A stretch of DNA of 64,000 bases, taken from Sphingomonas insulae. Its GTDB lineage: Bacteria; Pseudomonadota; Alphaproteobacteria; Sphingomonadales; Sphingomonadaceae. Every line of letters begins with the position of its first letter. Positions within the stretch are counted from its first letter, which is position 1. Of the stretch, positions 1-9,379 are shown piece after piece. Position numbers and translations under genes: made by a program. The stretch covers positions 2,267,001-2,331,000 of the forward strand of contig NZ_CP048422.1 of the NCBI RefSeq assembly GCF_010450875.1. The letters run 5' to 3'. The notes under the pieces are model-generated. The model made no database searches. It saw only the letters and a program-made list of their open reading frames with translations, and was not told the origin of the DNA.

Positions 1-795
<795 letters not shown>

Positions 796-853
796 CCGGG
801 CGACCCGGGTCGCATCGACATTCAACAGCGCGACGGCACTGGGACCAGCTCGC

Positions 854-953
854 TTCCCCGGCAGAGGCCGGGGCCCGGTAGGGCAAGCAGCTGCGATGCT
901 GGCCTGCGCCTCATCACCAGCCTGCCCCTACTGGGCCCCGGCCTCCGCCGGGG
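854..953. repeat. Long GC-rich inverted repeat (REP-like palindrome)
   Basis: Two arms of about 31 bases, 854-885 and 923-953, are nearly perfect reverse complements, around a core resembling CCCCGGC-x-GAGGCCGGGGCCC. They are separated by about 37 bases. Similar palindromes recur between genes in this window (60706-60794), as expected of repetitive extragenic elements in sphingomonads. It lies 58 bases after the mreB stop codon and could also act as its transcription terminator. The right arm sits about 30 bases from the decayed insertion sequence. Confidence 0.75.
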
Positions 954-959
954 AGGTGG

Positions 960-1760
960 AAGGCCGAATGTCGATCCGCGCCAGGCGGCGTGGACGAATT
1001 CGAACCAGTATCGGGCGGTGGCGAGATGGGTCATGCCGAGGAAGCTGCTGGCGAGCTGGTCGTTGCGGGTGACGATGGCGCGATTGATCTTGAGGTGGCC
1101 GAACATCCGCTCGATGCGGTTGCGTTGCTTGGAGAGTGTCCGCTCGTGATCAATTTTCACCCGTCGGTTTGACCGGCCGGGGATAACGGGTTCGATCTTC
1201 CATTCAGCAAGGTCGGCACGAATCGCGTCGGCATCGTAGCCCTTGTCGGCGAGCAGGGCATTGGGTGCGCGTTCTGACAGAGCGATCTGGCATCATACGC
1301 CTCGCAGTCTGCCGCCTCGCCGCCCGTCAGATGGAAGGCGAGCGGTCGCCCGAGGGCGTCAGCCAGGCAATGAAGTTTACTGGTGAACCCGCCTCGCGAG
1401 CGGCCAAGAGCGCGCCGATGGCCCCGCCCTTTTTTCGCCCGCTGCCGAAACGTGGGTACGGACGGTGCAGCTGTCGATGCTGTAATGGCCAGTGTCCGCC
1501 ATGATCTTGGCTGGCGTCGCCGCCACGATCTCCCAGCCCCCGGCCTCGCCCCACCGCCGGAACCGCCGATAAATGTATTCCAGCTCCCGTACTGTGGCGA
1601 GACGTTGCGCCACGGTGCACCGCACCGAAGCCGCCAGAGTATGTCGCTAATGATCAGACGGCTTTGGTCGGGCGGCCTGCCTCGACCGCGCTTGTTGCGC
1701 TCAATCGGCAGCAGTCTTTCAGGATGCGCCATTCCACCTCGTTGAGGTTACCCCGGCTCA
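960..1760 (-). mobile_element. Remnant of an IS5-family insertion sequence
   Basis: The transposase pseudogene and its short flanks define this remnant. On the upstream side the sequence just before the transposase start (about 1740-1760) reads GGCTTGAGCCGGGGTAACC on the minus strand, which I take to be element sequence. I could not identify a matching inverted end near 960-985 or a target duplication, so the boundaries are approximate and the downstream end is probably deleted. Confidence 0.6.
985..1732 (-). pseudogene. Decayed IS5-like (DDE) transposase gene
   Basis: Pieces of one IS5-family transposase are spread over three minus-strand frames. The start (MAHPERLLPIERN, then ILWRLRCGAPWRNV) is in one frame. 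The middle (YIYRRFRRWGEAGGWE, GHYSIDSCTVRTHVSAAG) is in another. HRRALGRSRGGFTSKLHCLADA and LTGGEAADCEAYDA return to the first. The end (NALLADKGYDADAIRADLAE, RNRIERMFGHLKINRAI, LATARYWFEFVHAA) is in a third. I place single-base shifts near 1571, 1432 (a run of six T on the plus strand) and 1280. No stop codon follows the conserved C-terminus; the frame runs into the palindromic repeat at 854-953. The gene is dead and the element probably lost its end. Confidence 0.85.
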
Positions 1761-1787
1761 AGCCTGCCTCCAAAAGGCAGCGTTGGA

Positions 1788-2114
1788 TCAACGACCGGTC
1801 GGGACGTCAACATGGTAAGTCTTCCCTCGCGCTTGTGGATCCCAGCCGTCCAACAAGGCGGACCTAACTGCCTGCTCCAACGCGGCTTGGTGAACTTGCG
1901 GCCGGTGTCGGTTGCCCCGCGCACGCTGCGCGGCCTTCTTTGGCATCGGAAATTGAAGGAGAAGCTCACGGCCGCCTGCATCAGCAGCGCGGACCGCAAC
2001 CTGCATGCCTTGCCAGCCATCAGCCGTACACCATTGCGGCTCACGGCGTAGCTCCCACTCGTAATCGTCCCCATCAAGGACAAACAAGCCGGTCAAGGTA
2101 CGGGTCGGCAACAT
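1788..2114 (-). CDS. Small conserved protein of unknown function
   Basis: This 108-residue frame starts at ATG 2114; an in-frame GTG two codons earlier (2120) is the alternative. The product begins MLPTRTLTGLFVLDGDDYEW and ends KTYHVDVPTGR, with a mixed charged and hydrophobic composition typical of a folded cytoplasmic protein and no signal peptide or membrane segment. I recognise the general pattern (a GDDYEWEL-type opening and a late GWDP motif) from uncharacterised sphingomonad proteins, but I cannot name a family. It lies just beyond the insertion-sequence remnant, on the same strand, and its 3' end is about 30 bases from the element's probable boundary. Confidence 0.6.
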   Translation of the reverse strand: MLPTRTLTGLFVLDGDDYEWELRREPQWCTADGWQGMQVAVRAADAGGRELLLQFPMPKKAAQRARGNRHRPQVHQAALEQAVRSALLDGWDPQARGKTYHVDVPTGR

Positions 2115-2191
2115 GCGCACAGGCTACCGGGTCGTCGGCTCATTACCAGCCTGTTTCAGCGCCGTGCGCGTCATCATTTTGTCCACGCCGC

Positions 2192-2659
2192 CTAGCCTTT
2201 GCACGGACCCGCGACGTGTCGGGCGGTCTGGTCGATCGTCACGCTCATCGCCCCCTTCGGCGTCTGGCCGGCCATCTTCAACCGTCCGCTGAAGCCGCTG
2301 GCATCGAAGCTGCCGTTCCGCGCGATCTGGATCGGCGTGCCCTTCTTCTGGGGACAGCTCAGCGCCTGGCTGTAACGGCCGCCGCCGACCTGCAGCGCAT
2401 CGACCCGGCACTTCGCCTTCGGGTCGGGCGCCAGCAGGGCCGCCACGCCCGCCTGCGCGGCGGCGGGCGACAGGCATTTGTGTTCGGTCTTCGACCGGCC
2501 CTTCATCATGCGCACGATAAAGCCGGGGGCGCCCGGAATGACCAGGTCGACGGCGGTCGACACCACGTCCCAACGCCCGGCCGGAATGGCCTGCGCGTCG
2601 GCATTGCCGGGAACAAGGGCGGCGGGAACGAGGGCGGCGAGAAGGAGCGGGTGGCGCAT
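2192..2659 (-). CDS. DUF3617-like exported protein
   Basis: The product of about 155 residues starts MRHPLLLAALVPAALVPG and has a clear Sec signal peptide ending near NADAQA. I chose the ATG at 2659 because it opens directly into the signal peptide; the longer frame adds a non-hydrophobic stretch. After the signal come AGRWDVVSTAVDL, a region with three cysteines (HKCLSP, AKCRVD, LSCPQK), then SGRLKMAGQ and a C-terminal cysteine. This arrangement fits the DUF3617 family of small periplasmic proteins common in sphingomonads, whose function is unknown. It is divergent from the protease gene at 2751; the starts are about 90 bases apart. Confidence 0.7.
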   Translation of the reverse strand: MRHPLLLAALVPAALVPGNADAQAIPAGRWDVVSTAVDLVIPGAPGFIVRMMKGRSKTEHKCLSPAAAQAGVAALLAPDPKAKCRVDALQVGGGRYSQALSCPQKKGTPIQIARNGSFDASGFSGRLKMAGQTPKGAMSVTIDQTARHVAGPCKG

Positions 2660-2750
2660 GCCGCATCGTGGCCGGCGATTGTGCCGGCGACAAGGCACGT
2701 CGTGCGACATCGTTCAGTCGCCAGCCAGTTCGTTGGTGTAGGACGCCGGC

Positions 2751-4004
2751 GTGGGGCGGCGATTCTGGGCCATTATGTATGCGGTGTCGGCGCTCGTCGG
2801 GGGTAATCCGGCGACGGCGCAGACGGCCGCTCCGATGGTGGTCGAGGCGCCGGAACAGGCGCTGGCGCGCGATGCGGATGCGGTCGCCGCGTTGCTGGGC
2901 GTCCCTGCCGGCGAAGCGCTGCGGCAGGTGCGTATGCAGGCCCTGAGCGTCGCTGCTACCGATACGATCGCGGCACGTTTTGCGACCCGGCTCGCCGGCA
3001 TCACCGTCACCCATCAGCCCGCGTTCGGCATCACCGTGCTGCTGACCGGCGATGCCGACCAGCCCGACGAGACGATCGATCTCGCGGGCTATCCGGTCCG
3101 CGTCACGTTCGTCGGCGGCGCGCGTGCGACGCATACCGAACTCGTCCAGGCGATCACCGCCTATCAGGCGGCGATCCGCGCCAGCCTGCTCGGGCCGCCC
3201 GGTATCGGCATCGATCCCCGGCGGGGCGAACTCGTCGTCGTCGTCTCCGGTCGCGACGTGCTGCGCGAGGGCGCGGACGCGCTCCGCGACCGGCTGGCCG
3301 CGTTGACCGGCGTGCCGGTGCGTCTGCGCGTCGTCGACCAGCCCGCGCTCGACATGGGCGGCATCGTCGGTGGTGCCCGCGTGGTCGGCATGGTGCCGGG
3401 CGATCCGCGGCATTATCTGTGCACCAGCGGCTTCGTCGTCACCGACGGCATGCGGGTGGGACTGGCCACCGCGGCGCACTGCCCGGACGCCCTCAGCATC
3501 CGCGACGCGGACGGACGAGAGGTGGCGCTGCCCTTCGTCGGGCAATGGGGCTGGGGGCATCAGGACGTGCAGATCAACGCCAGTCCCGAACCGCTCGCGC
3601 CGATGTTCTTCGCCGACACCGCCCGGTCGATCGCCCGGGAGGTTACCGGTGCGCGGGGCAGGGCGGGCATGCGCGCCGGCGACGTGGTGTGCCACCGCGG
3701 CGAACGCACCGGCTACAGCTGTTCGCAGGTCGAACTGACCGATTTCGCGCCGGCGGGCGACCTGTGCGGTGGGGCGTGCCTGCCGACCTGGACGACGGTC
3801 GCCGGTCCGGTCTGCAAGAGTGGCGACAGCGGCAGCCCGGTCTTCCTCGGCGGCACCGCCTACGGCATCCTCAAGGGCGGCAGCTATCGCAGCGATGGCA
3901 GCTGCGCCTTCTATTTCTACATGTCGACCGACTATTTGCCTGCCGGCTGGCGGCTGCTGACCACCGCCGACCAGCCGATTGCGACCTTGCCGCTCGTCCC
4001 GTAG
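2751..4004 (+). CDS. Secreted trypsin-like (S1) serine protease with a large pro-region
   Basis: The 417-residue product begins with a signal-like segment (to about residue 24, ending ATAQ). Residues 25-200 look like a pro-region resembling those of alpha-lytic/streptogrisin-type proteases. The catalytic domain follows: TAAHC places the catalytic His at 243, HQDVQ gives Asp 272 and GDSGSP gives Ser 360. Cysteines 224 and 244 bracket the His loop and probably form the usual disulfide; further cysteines lie at 314, 324, 339, 343, 355 and 385. The protein is therefore probably exported and self-activated. A later start at 2775 is possible. No partner gene or inhibitor is visible; the next gene on the strand starts 53 bases on and encodes an unrelated antiporter. 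Confidence 0.88.
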   Translation: MGRRFWAIMYAVSALVGGNPATAQTAAPMVVEAPEQALARDADAVAALLGVPAGEALRQVRMQALSVAATDTIAARFATRLAGITVTHQPAFGITVLLTGDADQPDETIDLAGYPVRVTFVGGARATHTELVQAITAYQAAIRASLLGPPGIGIDPRRGELVVVVSGRDVLREGADALRDRLAALTGVPVRLRVVDQPALDMGGIVGGARVVGMVPGDPRHYLCTSGFVVTDGMRVGLATAAHCPDALSIRDADGREVALPFVGQWGWGHQDVQINASPEPLAPMFFADTARSIAREVTGARGRAGMRAGDVVCHRGERTGYSCSQVELTDFAPAGDLCGGACLPTWTTVAGPVCKSGDSGSPVFLGGTAYGILKGGSYRSDGSCAFYFYMSTDYLPAGWRLLTTADQPIATLPLVP

Positions 4005-4057
4005 ACGCTTGGGTCGGTGCGCCGGCCCTCACCCCCGGCACATCGCGGAGTTACGCG

Positions 4058-5701
4058 TTGGAAGTCATCTCGATCGTCCTGTTCCTGCTGGTGGCCGTCG
4101 TGGTCAGCGGTGCCGCCTCGCGCATGTTGCCGCTGCCGATCCCGACACCTTTGGTGCAAATCGTGCTCGGAGCCCTCATCGGCCTGTCCACCTCGTATCG
4201 CGTAGCCCTCGATCCAGAACTATTCCTCCTGCTCTTCCTCCCCCCCCTCCTATTTTTGGATGGCTGGCGCATCCCGAAGGACGAATTGCTCAAGGATCTG
4301 ACGGTTGTTCTGGAACTGGCGCTAGGGCTCGTTCTGTTGACCGTGCTGGGCATGGGATTTGTGATCCACTGGGTGATCCCCGCCATGCCGCTCGCAGTGG
4401 CCTTCGCGCTGGCGGCGGTGGTGTCGCCGACGGATCCGATCGCGGTGTCGGCAATCGCTGCACGCGTGCCCATACCGCGGCGGATGATGCACATTCTTGA
4501 AGGTGAATCGTTACTCAACGACGCTTCCGGGCTTGTGTGCCTGCGGTTCGCCGTCGCAGCTGCTCTGACCGGTGGCTTTTCGGCCACTACAGCTGCCGCC
4601 AATTTCGTTTGGGTCGCAGGAGCGGGCATCCTGATCGGCGTGGTGGTGACGGTCGCCGTCACTCGTGCCAAGGCATGGGTGTCGCGCCGCTATGGCGAGG
4701 AAACCGCCTCTCAGATCCTTGTCAGTCTGCTGATTCCGTTCGGCTCGTACCTGCTTGCCGAACATTTCCACGCCTCCGGCATCCTAGCCGCGGTCGCTGC
4801 CGGCGTGACGATGACCTTTGCGGAGATTTCGCGACAGGCGATGGCAGCGACCCGGATGCGCCGCAATTCGGTGTGGGATACCGTGCAGTTCGCCTTGAAC
4901 GGCATCATCTTCGTGCTCTTGGGGGAACAGTTGCCGGGCGTACTTGCAGGCGCGCAGCAAACGGTACGGATCACCGGTCACGGCAACCCACTATGGCTGG
5001 GCGCCTATATCATCGCCATCGTCGCCGGCCTCGCCGCTCTGCGCTTTGTATGGGTCTGGGTGTCGCTGCGTTTAACTCTCCTTCGCCAGCGTAAGGACGC
5101 CGATGCAGCCGTACCACGGAGCCCCGAATGGCGACTGGTCGCGGCGATGTCTCTCGCTGGCGTCCGCGGTGCAATCACTCTGGCAGGCGTGCTGACGCTG
5201 CCGCTGGCACTGGACGACGGTACACCTTTCCCCGCCCGCGACCTTGCGATCTTCCTGGCGGCAGGGGTCATCATCGCGTCCCTCGTCATGGCTAGCCTGC
5301 TGTTGCCAGTGTTGCTTAACGGCCTGACGTTACCGCCCGAACCGTCGTCACAAGCCGAAGAAGATGCTGCCCGGGTCATGGCCTACGAAGCGGCGATCCG
5401 CGAGATCGAGCATGCCCAGCACGAATTGGCAGAAGCGCACGGCAATGCAGACTATTACTCCGCTGCCGGCAGTCGCATAATGGACCTGTATCGTGACCGC
5501 ATCGAAAGTCGCAGTCAGGGCGCGCGCGTGGCTGCAGCGGCAAGGTTGCAGGACCGGTTGGAGCGCGACCTACGGCTGCGCGGGCTGAAGGCGGAACGTC
5601 GCGCCATCGTCAACAGCGCCCGCGAGCGCAGGATCGGCAGCGCCACGGCACAGAAGCTGATCCGCGAACTCGATCTGCAAGAGGTTAGAACGCGTGGGTA
5701 G
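4058..5701 (+). CDS. CPA1-family Na+/H+ antiporter
   Basis: This 547-residue inner-membrane exchanger trades cytoplasmic Na+ for protons. It opens EVISIVLFLLVAVVVSGAAS and carries a dozen or so hydrophobic segments. The CPA1 signatures SPTDPIAV and EGESLLNDASG are present; the ND pair is typical of electroneutral exchangers. The last 120 residues form a charged cytoplasmic tail that looks helical. The length matches YjcE-like members. I place the start at TTG 4058, preceded by GGAG at 4047-4050; the reading frame stays open far upstream, but that part is only a shadow of the protease gene. Together with nhaA at 7991 it suggests a role in salt or alkaline tolerance. Confidence 0.9.
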   Translation: MEVISIVLFLLVAVVVSGAASRMLPLPIPTPLVQIVLGALIGLSTSYRVALDPELFLLLFLPPLLFLDGWRIPKDELLKDLTVVLELALGLVLLTVLGMGFVIHWVIPAMPLAVAFALAAVVSPTDPIAVSAIAARVPIPRRMMHILEGESLLNDASGLVCLRFAVAAALTGGFSATTAAANFVWVAGAGILIGVVVTVAVTRAKAWVSRRYGEETASQILVSLLIPFGSYLLAEHFHASGILAAVAAGVTMTFAEISRQAMAATRMRRNSVWDTVQFALNGIIFVLLGEQLPGVLAGAQQTVRITGHGNPLWLGAYIIAIVAGLAALRFVWVWVSLRLTLLRQRKDADAAVPRSPEWRLVAAMSLAGVRGAITLAGVLTLPLALDDGTPFPARDLAIFLAAGVIIASLVMASLLLPVLLNGLTLPPEPSSQAEEDAARVMAYEAAIREIEHAQHELAEAHGNADYYSAAGSRIMDLYRDRIESRSQGARVAAAARLQDRLERDLRLRGLKAERRAIVNSARERRIGSATAQKLIRELDLQEVRTRG

Positions 5702-5829
5702 CCCGGTATGGTTAAGGTCCGTGCGATATCTGTAACGCGTTCACAACGAACGTAAGGCAACGAACACGAGAGCACAGCGTATATCACGCAAGGGAGCATC
5801 CCCTCAAAGCTACAACGAGGAAGACGATC

Positions 5830-6171
5830 ATGGCACGATCTGCTGAAAAGCGCGGCAAAGACGAAACCGCAGCGGCCGAAAAAAAGGTCAAGGCGACCGG
5901 CAAGCCTGCGACCGGCGCGCGTGGCGGCATCACCGCGCCGGTTACGCCTTCGCCCGAATTAGCGGAGATCGTCGGTAGCGAAGATCTGCCGCGCAGCGAA
6001 GTGGTGAGCAAGGTCTGGGAGTATATCAAGAAAAACGATCTTCAGGATGCCAAGGATCGACGTCAGATCAACGGAGATGACAAGCTCGCCAAAATTTTTG
6101 GCAAGCCGTCGGTGAGCATGTTTGAAATGAATAAGCACCTTAGTGCGCATCTGAGCGCGCCTAAGAAGTAA
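5830..6171 (+). CDS. SWIB/MDM2-domain small protein
   Basis: The 113-residue product has a basic, Lys/Ala-rich N-terminal tail (about residues 1-40) followed by a SWIB fold. Within the fold, SEDLPRSEVVSKVWEYIKKN, LQDAKDRRQINGDDKL, a FGKPSVSMFEMNKHL segment and a closing LSAHL are all visible. SWIB domains are best known from eukaryotic chromatin remodellers; stand-alone bacterial versions occur in chlamydiae and many alphaproteobacteria, and their job is not settled. The histone-like tail suggests DNA or nucleoid binding, which is inference. A good Shine-Dalgarno (GAGGAAG) precedes the ATG, and a promoter-sized gap of 128 bases separates it from the antiporter. Confidence 0.88.
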   Translation: MARSAEKRGKDETAAAEKKVKATGKPATGARGGITAPVTPSPELAEIVGSEDLPRSEVVSKVWEYIKKNDLQDAKDRRQINGDDKLAKIFGKPSVSMFEMNKHLSAHLSAPKK

Positions 6172-6830
6172 TGTCCTGAGGGTGTATCGCCTACGTCATC
6201 GGTGCTCGGATCACCAAAGCTGGGCATCGGGTCGTTGGATTGGTATATTGCTTTTCGCTGACCTTTCTCACGTATCGCGCACTAAATTGATCGCCCCCGA
6301 TTTGGCGGAATGATTATCCCCGCTTCCACGCCGTATGCGAGGCCCATCTAAGGAGCGCGACCCATTTACATCGAAGTTGGCCTCGCCGTTTCAAATCCGA
6401 CGATCAGCACCTTGCGGCGTACCAAGCGTCATTGGTCAATATCATCGCGGCCGTTCAACTGGTCATTCGACGACCAAGCGCCAGAGAATTTCACGACGTC
6501 GCGTTCTATGGCGAACGGTCGCTGATCGTTAGTTCGGACGCAGCGATACAGCGCCGCAGATCGGTTGATGCGCCCACGCAGGTGCAACGGGGTGCATGAC
6601 CGCTCATGGACATGCCTTGCATGCGCAGTAGCCGTACCGAGTTATTGGACGATCGGCTGTCATTCTCGCCGTGAGGATTGCCATGTGCCGCCATCGACGG
6701 CAGGGAAGCGGTTGCTAGCGAATGTCGTTGGCGCAACCGCATTTCGGATGGAGCGGAACATCACGCGCTCTTTCGCGCTATGCCGTCCTGCCCGCAACAC
6801 GCGGACCACCATCATGCAAGAGGTTTCCCC
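6172..6830. other. 659-base stretch with no supported gene
   Basis: This stretch is visibly less GC-rich than its surroundings in places. Short open frames exist (for example 6335-6532 plus, and one running to about 6598), but none has convincing codon use, a recognisable product or a ribosome site with a normal start codon. It may hold a decayed gene or the control region of the small gene at 6831. Confidence 0.5.
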
Positions 6831-7106
6831 ATGGCCGCAGACAAGCTCGACATCGACATTGCCACCATCCTCGACAATCCGAACGAGCGGCAGGTGGAAT
6901 TTTCCGGTGAATGCGATGCCGAAGAGGTGCAGTTCGCCGTCCAGTACGACGTACTCGAGGCCCTGAGCGGCGACGCCCCGGAAGAGGATGACGCGGTCGA
7001 AATGTTCAATCGTTTTTCCGATGAGATCGCCGAGGCCGGGCTTGCCGCATTGGCGCGCAACTCCGATCAATCGTTGGTAGTCATCAGCGAGAACGATCTG
7101 GAATAA
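6831..7106 (+). CDS. DUF1488-like small acidic protein
   Basis: A 91-residue acidic protein that starts MAADKLDIDIATIL. I chose ATG 6831 because it has AAGAGG at the right distance and the coding character begins there; the longer frame upstream is rich in His and Cys and looks non-coding. The order of elements, a beta-rich segment (VEFSGECDAEEVQFAVQYDV), a helical acidic middle (DAVEMFNRFSDEIAEAG) and a short final strand (QSLVVISENDLE), matches DUF1488 proteins, whose function is unknown. It converges on the mucR-like gene, with a perfect hairpin between them. Confidence 0.65.
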   Translation: MAADKLDIDIATILDNPNERQVEFSGECDAEEVQFAVQYDVLEALSGDAPEEDDAVEMFNRFSDEIAEAGLAALARNSDQSLVVISENDLE

Positions 7107-7125
7107 TCGAGGCTGGAGACAACGA

Positions 7126-7149
7126 GGGCGGCGTCGTCGATCGCCGCCC
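7126..7149. terminator. Hairpin between convergent genes
   Basis: GGGCGGCG at 7126-7133 pairs perfectly with CGCCGCCC at 7142-7149 across an 8-base loop. It lies 19 bases after the DUF1488-like stop and 10 bases after the mucR-like stop on the other strand, so it could end transcription from both sides. There is no strong T run on either side. Confidence 0.6.
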
Positions 7150-7159
7150 CGTCAAATGC

Positions 7160-7672
7160 TTATTCGCTCGCGCCGAGCGTAACCTTAGCGGCCTGCAGAG
7201 CGGCCTTGCCACCCTTACGCACCGTCTTCGCGGCACCGGCCGCCGATTGTTCGACCTTCTGGCCGGCTTTGCGACCGAGCCCGATGGTCTTGGCCATGGC
7301 GCTGCGACTTTCGCTATATGATGGCGCGACCATCGGATAATCCGACTTCAAACCATAACGCTGGCGATATTCGTCAGGGGTCAAGCCGTGGGTCGTGAGA
7401 TGACGCCGCAGCGTGCGATAGGGCTTGCCGTCGATCATCGAGATGATGTGATCGCGGGATGCCAAAGACTTGCGTGCCGACACGGCCGGCACATGCTCTT
7501 GCGCGGGTTGCTCGGGTTCGGCCGCAGCCGGGTTCGCAAGTTTCCCGACCGCAGCAAACATGGACTGCAGGAATCCGGGAACATCGTCAGCGGACGTGCG
7601 GGTGTTGGGATTGCTGAGCCACGCAATGGTCAGTTCGGTGGCAAGCTCGACGGTGTTCGTCTCATTGTTCAT
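7160..7672 (-). CDS. MucR/Ros-family transcriptional regulator, zinc-ligand variant
   Basis: The 170-residue product matches MucR/Ros regulators, small DNA-binding proteins that act on AT-rich promoters of envelope and stress genes. The core DHIISMIDGKPYRTLRRHLT, THGLTPDEYRQRYGLKSDYP, MVAPSYSESRSAMAKTIGLG is at residues 74-133. In most members a Cys sits where Ser 78 is found here, three residues before Asp 81; His 91 and His 95 are kept. Loss of the first ligand suggests a zinc finger stabilised without a normal metal site, as reported for some rhizobial Ros homologues. The C-terminus is a 35-residue Lys/Ala tail. It is divergent from nhaA; the AT-rich gap upstream is a likely self-regulated promoter. 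Confidence 0.85.
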   Translation of the reverse strand: MNNETNTVELATELTIAWLSNPNTRTSADDVPGFLQSMFAAVGKLANPAAAEPEQPAQEHVPAVSARKSLASRDHIISMIDGKPYRTLRRHLTTHGLTPDEYRQRYGLKSDYPMVAPSYSESRSAMAKTIGLGRKAGQKVEQSAAGAAKTVRKGGKAALQAAKVTLGASE

Positions 7673-7990
7673 TCGGGATTCTCGCTCGGTCGGACGGTAT
7701 GATGTCGATGCCTGGGGGAAGGACGACGCCGTCCTAAAAGACTTTTACAGGCATAAAGTCAAAATAACAATTTTCAGCGATATTATCGGCGCGTTCGATC
7801 AATTGCAAATTTGTCATCAGTGGGCGTCCGCATGTCATGGTGTAAGGATCGATCATGACTAGTCGAAGTTGATCGTGAAGTCGGGGTAGGCGGTTGGTTC
7901 ATCGCGGTATCGTCCCAAGCCGAGACAGCACGGGGAACGGGGCCGATCGTTCAAGTGTATAGTTGGCGGGCCGAGGAAACAGGACATTGC
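7673..7990. promoter_or_regulatory. Divergent control region between the mucR-like gene and nhaA
   Basis: These 318 bases hold no gene. The stretch 7735-7830 is markedly AT-rich for this genome and contains related AAAGACTTT and ATAAAGTC words. MucR/Ros proteins favour such AT-rich sites with TA steps, so autoregulation is plausible. On the minus strand TTGACT with CTTTTA 17 bases on is a possible promoter for the mucR-like gene. A promoter for nhaA is not obvious. Confidence 0.35.
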
Positions 7991-9379
7991 ATGGCGCTTA
8001 CTCCACGCCTTTCCGGGCAGGTCGCCGCGCGCGCGCACCACTCTCCGGCCGCGGCCGCATTACAGAAGATCGAGCCGTTCTTTGCCATCGGACAAGTCTC
8101 GGGTGGTCCTCTCCTGATCGCGACCGTGCTCGCACTCATTATCGTCAACTTGCCGGTCGGCGCGGATTACATCCGCCTCTGGGATCGGGCTGTCCGCATA
8201 AGCTACGGAGCGTGGTCGTTTTCGCGGCCAGCCGCCGAATGGATCAACGATGCGTTGATGCCATTGTTCTTTCTTATCATAGGGACGGAGGTGAAGCGGG
8301 AGTTCGTAAAAGGCTCGCTTGCCTCGCTGCGCACCGGGGTGTTTCCGATCGCCGGCGCGATTGGTGGCCTGATCGTACCGGTGGCAATCTATCTCGCCTT
8401 CAACCTCGGCACGCCGACGCAGCACGGCTGGGGGGTCGTCGCGGCGATGGATACCGCTTTCAGCCTCGCGATCGTGGCGATGTTCACTACCCGCCTTCCG
8501 CCAGCCGTGCGCGCCGTTCTGCTGGCGTTCGCAGCGATCGACGACGTGTTCGGCCTGGCCGTGATCGCGTTCGCCTATACGCCGTCGATCGATCTGTGGT
8601 TCCTCGCGCTGGCGGAAGTGGCCTATTGTGGAATCCTTGGGCTGCTCCGGCTGCGTTGGGTAGCACCAATCCCCTACGTACTGCTCGGCGTAATCGTATG
8701 GATCGGCGTCTTCGGCTCCGGCGTACATCCGACCATCGCCGGCGTTGCGGTGGGATTGCTGCTGCCGACCAGGTCACGCTTGTCCGAGGGGCGATTTGCG
8801 GAACGGGTCCAGCATCCGATCGACGAATTCAAGCAAGCTCATGCGGCGGCCGAGCAAGCCGACGATCCGACCGAGGCAGAAGAGCAACGCGACAGCGCGC
8901 AGCAACAGCTAGGTTACATTCATGAGATGACGGCAGCAACGGATGAGGCCGCCGAGCGGCTGGTCCGTGTGTTGACGCCATGGGTCTCATATATCGTACT
9001 GCCGCTGTTCGCGTTGTCGAACGTCCGCATCCATCTGTCGTCTACGTTGATCGCGGAAGCCGCTCACGCGCCGCTCGCGATCGGCGTGGTCGCCGGTCTG
9101 GTCGTCGGCAAACCCATTGGATTCCTGCTGGCGACTTGGCTTGCCACCCGGCTTGGGACGGCAACCCTGCCGGATGGCGTCACGTGGCGGATGGTCCTCG
9201 GCATTGGCGGGGTGGCCGGAATCGGCTTCACGATCTCGCTGTTCATCGCCGAACTCGCTTTTGCCGATCCGATCCAGGCCGAGCAGGCGGCGCTCGCGAT
9301 TCTCGTCGCTTCGATCGTGTCGGGCGTATTCGGCTATCTGATGTTCTGGAAAGCTGCCGGCGCACTGCGGGAGGCCTAG
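7991..9379 (+). CDS. nhaA: Na+/H+ antiporter NhaA
   Basis: The 462-residue inner-membrane protein exchanges Na+ (or Li+) for protons and protects against salt at high pH. It shows the NhaA layout: [28 protein letters not shown], then [11 protein letters not shown] and [14 protein letters not shown] with the paired ion-binding aspartates at 184-185. It is longer than the E. coli protein (388 residues), largely because of a charged, helical insertion between about residues 265 and 320. I prefer ATG 7991; an in-frame GTG at 7955 would add 12 residues. Its stop overlaps the stop of the convergent uxuA remnant within the same CTAG. Confidence 0.93.
   Translation: MALTPRLSGQVAARAHHSPAAAALQKIEPFFAIGQVSGGPLLIATVLALIIVNLPVGADYIRLWDRAVRISYGAWSFSRPAAEWINDALMPLFFLIIGTEVKREFVKGSLASLRTGVFPIAGAIGGLIVPVAIYLAFNLGTPTQHGWGVVAAMDTAFSLAIVAMFTTRLPPAVRAVLLAFAAIDDVFGLAVIAFAYTPSIDLWFLALAEVAYCGILGLLRLRWVAPIPYVLLGVIVWIGVFGSGVHPTIAGVAVGLLLPTRSRLSEGRFAERVQHPIDEFKQAHAAAEQADDPTEAEEQRDSAQQQLGYIHEMTAATDEAAERLVRVLTPWVSYIVLPLFALSNVRIHLSSTLIAEAAHAPLAIGVVAGLVVGKPIGFLLATWLATRLGTATLPDGVTWRMVLGIGGVAGIGFTISLFIAELAFADPIQAEQAALAILVASIVSGVFGYLMFWKAAGALREA

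Noticed and set aside
1265-1745. Plus-strand frames inside the insertion remnant
   Set aside because: They are antisense to the transposase pieces and have no similarity of their own.
3419-5701. A 760-codon open frame joining protease sequence and the antiporter
   Set aside because: The first 213 codons are an out-of-frame shadow of the protease gene. Antiporter homology and a ribosome site begin at 4058.
6335-6598. Short frames that could be a small gene
   Set aside because: No recognisable product, and the best ribosome site precedes an ATT rather than a normal start.
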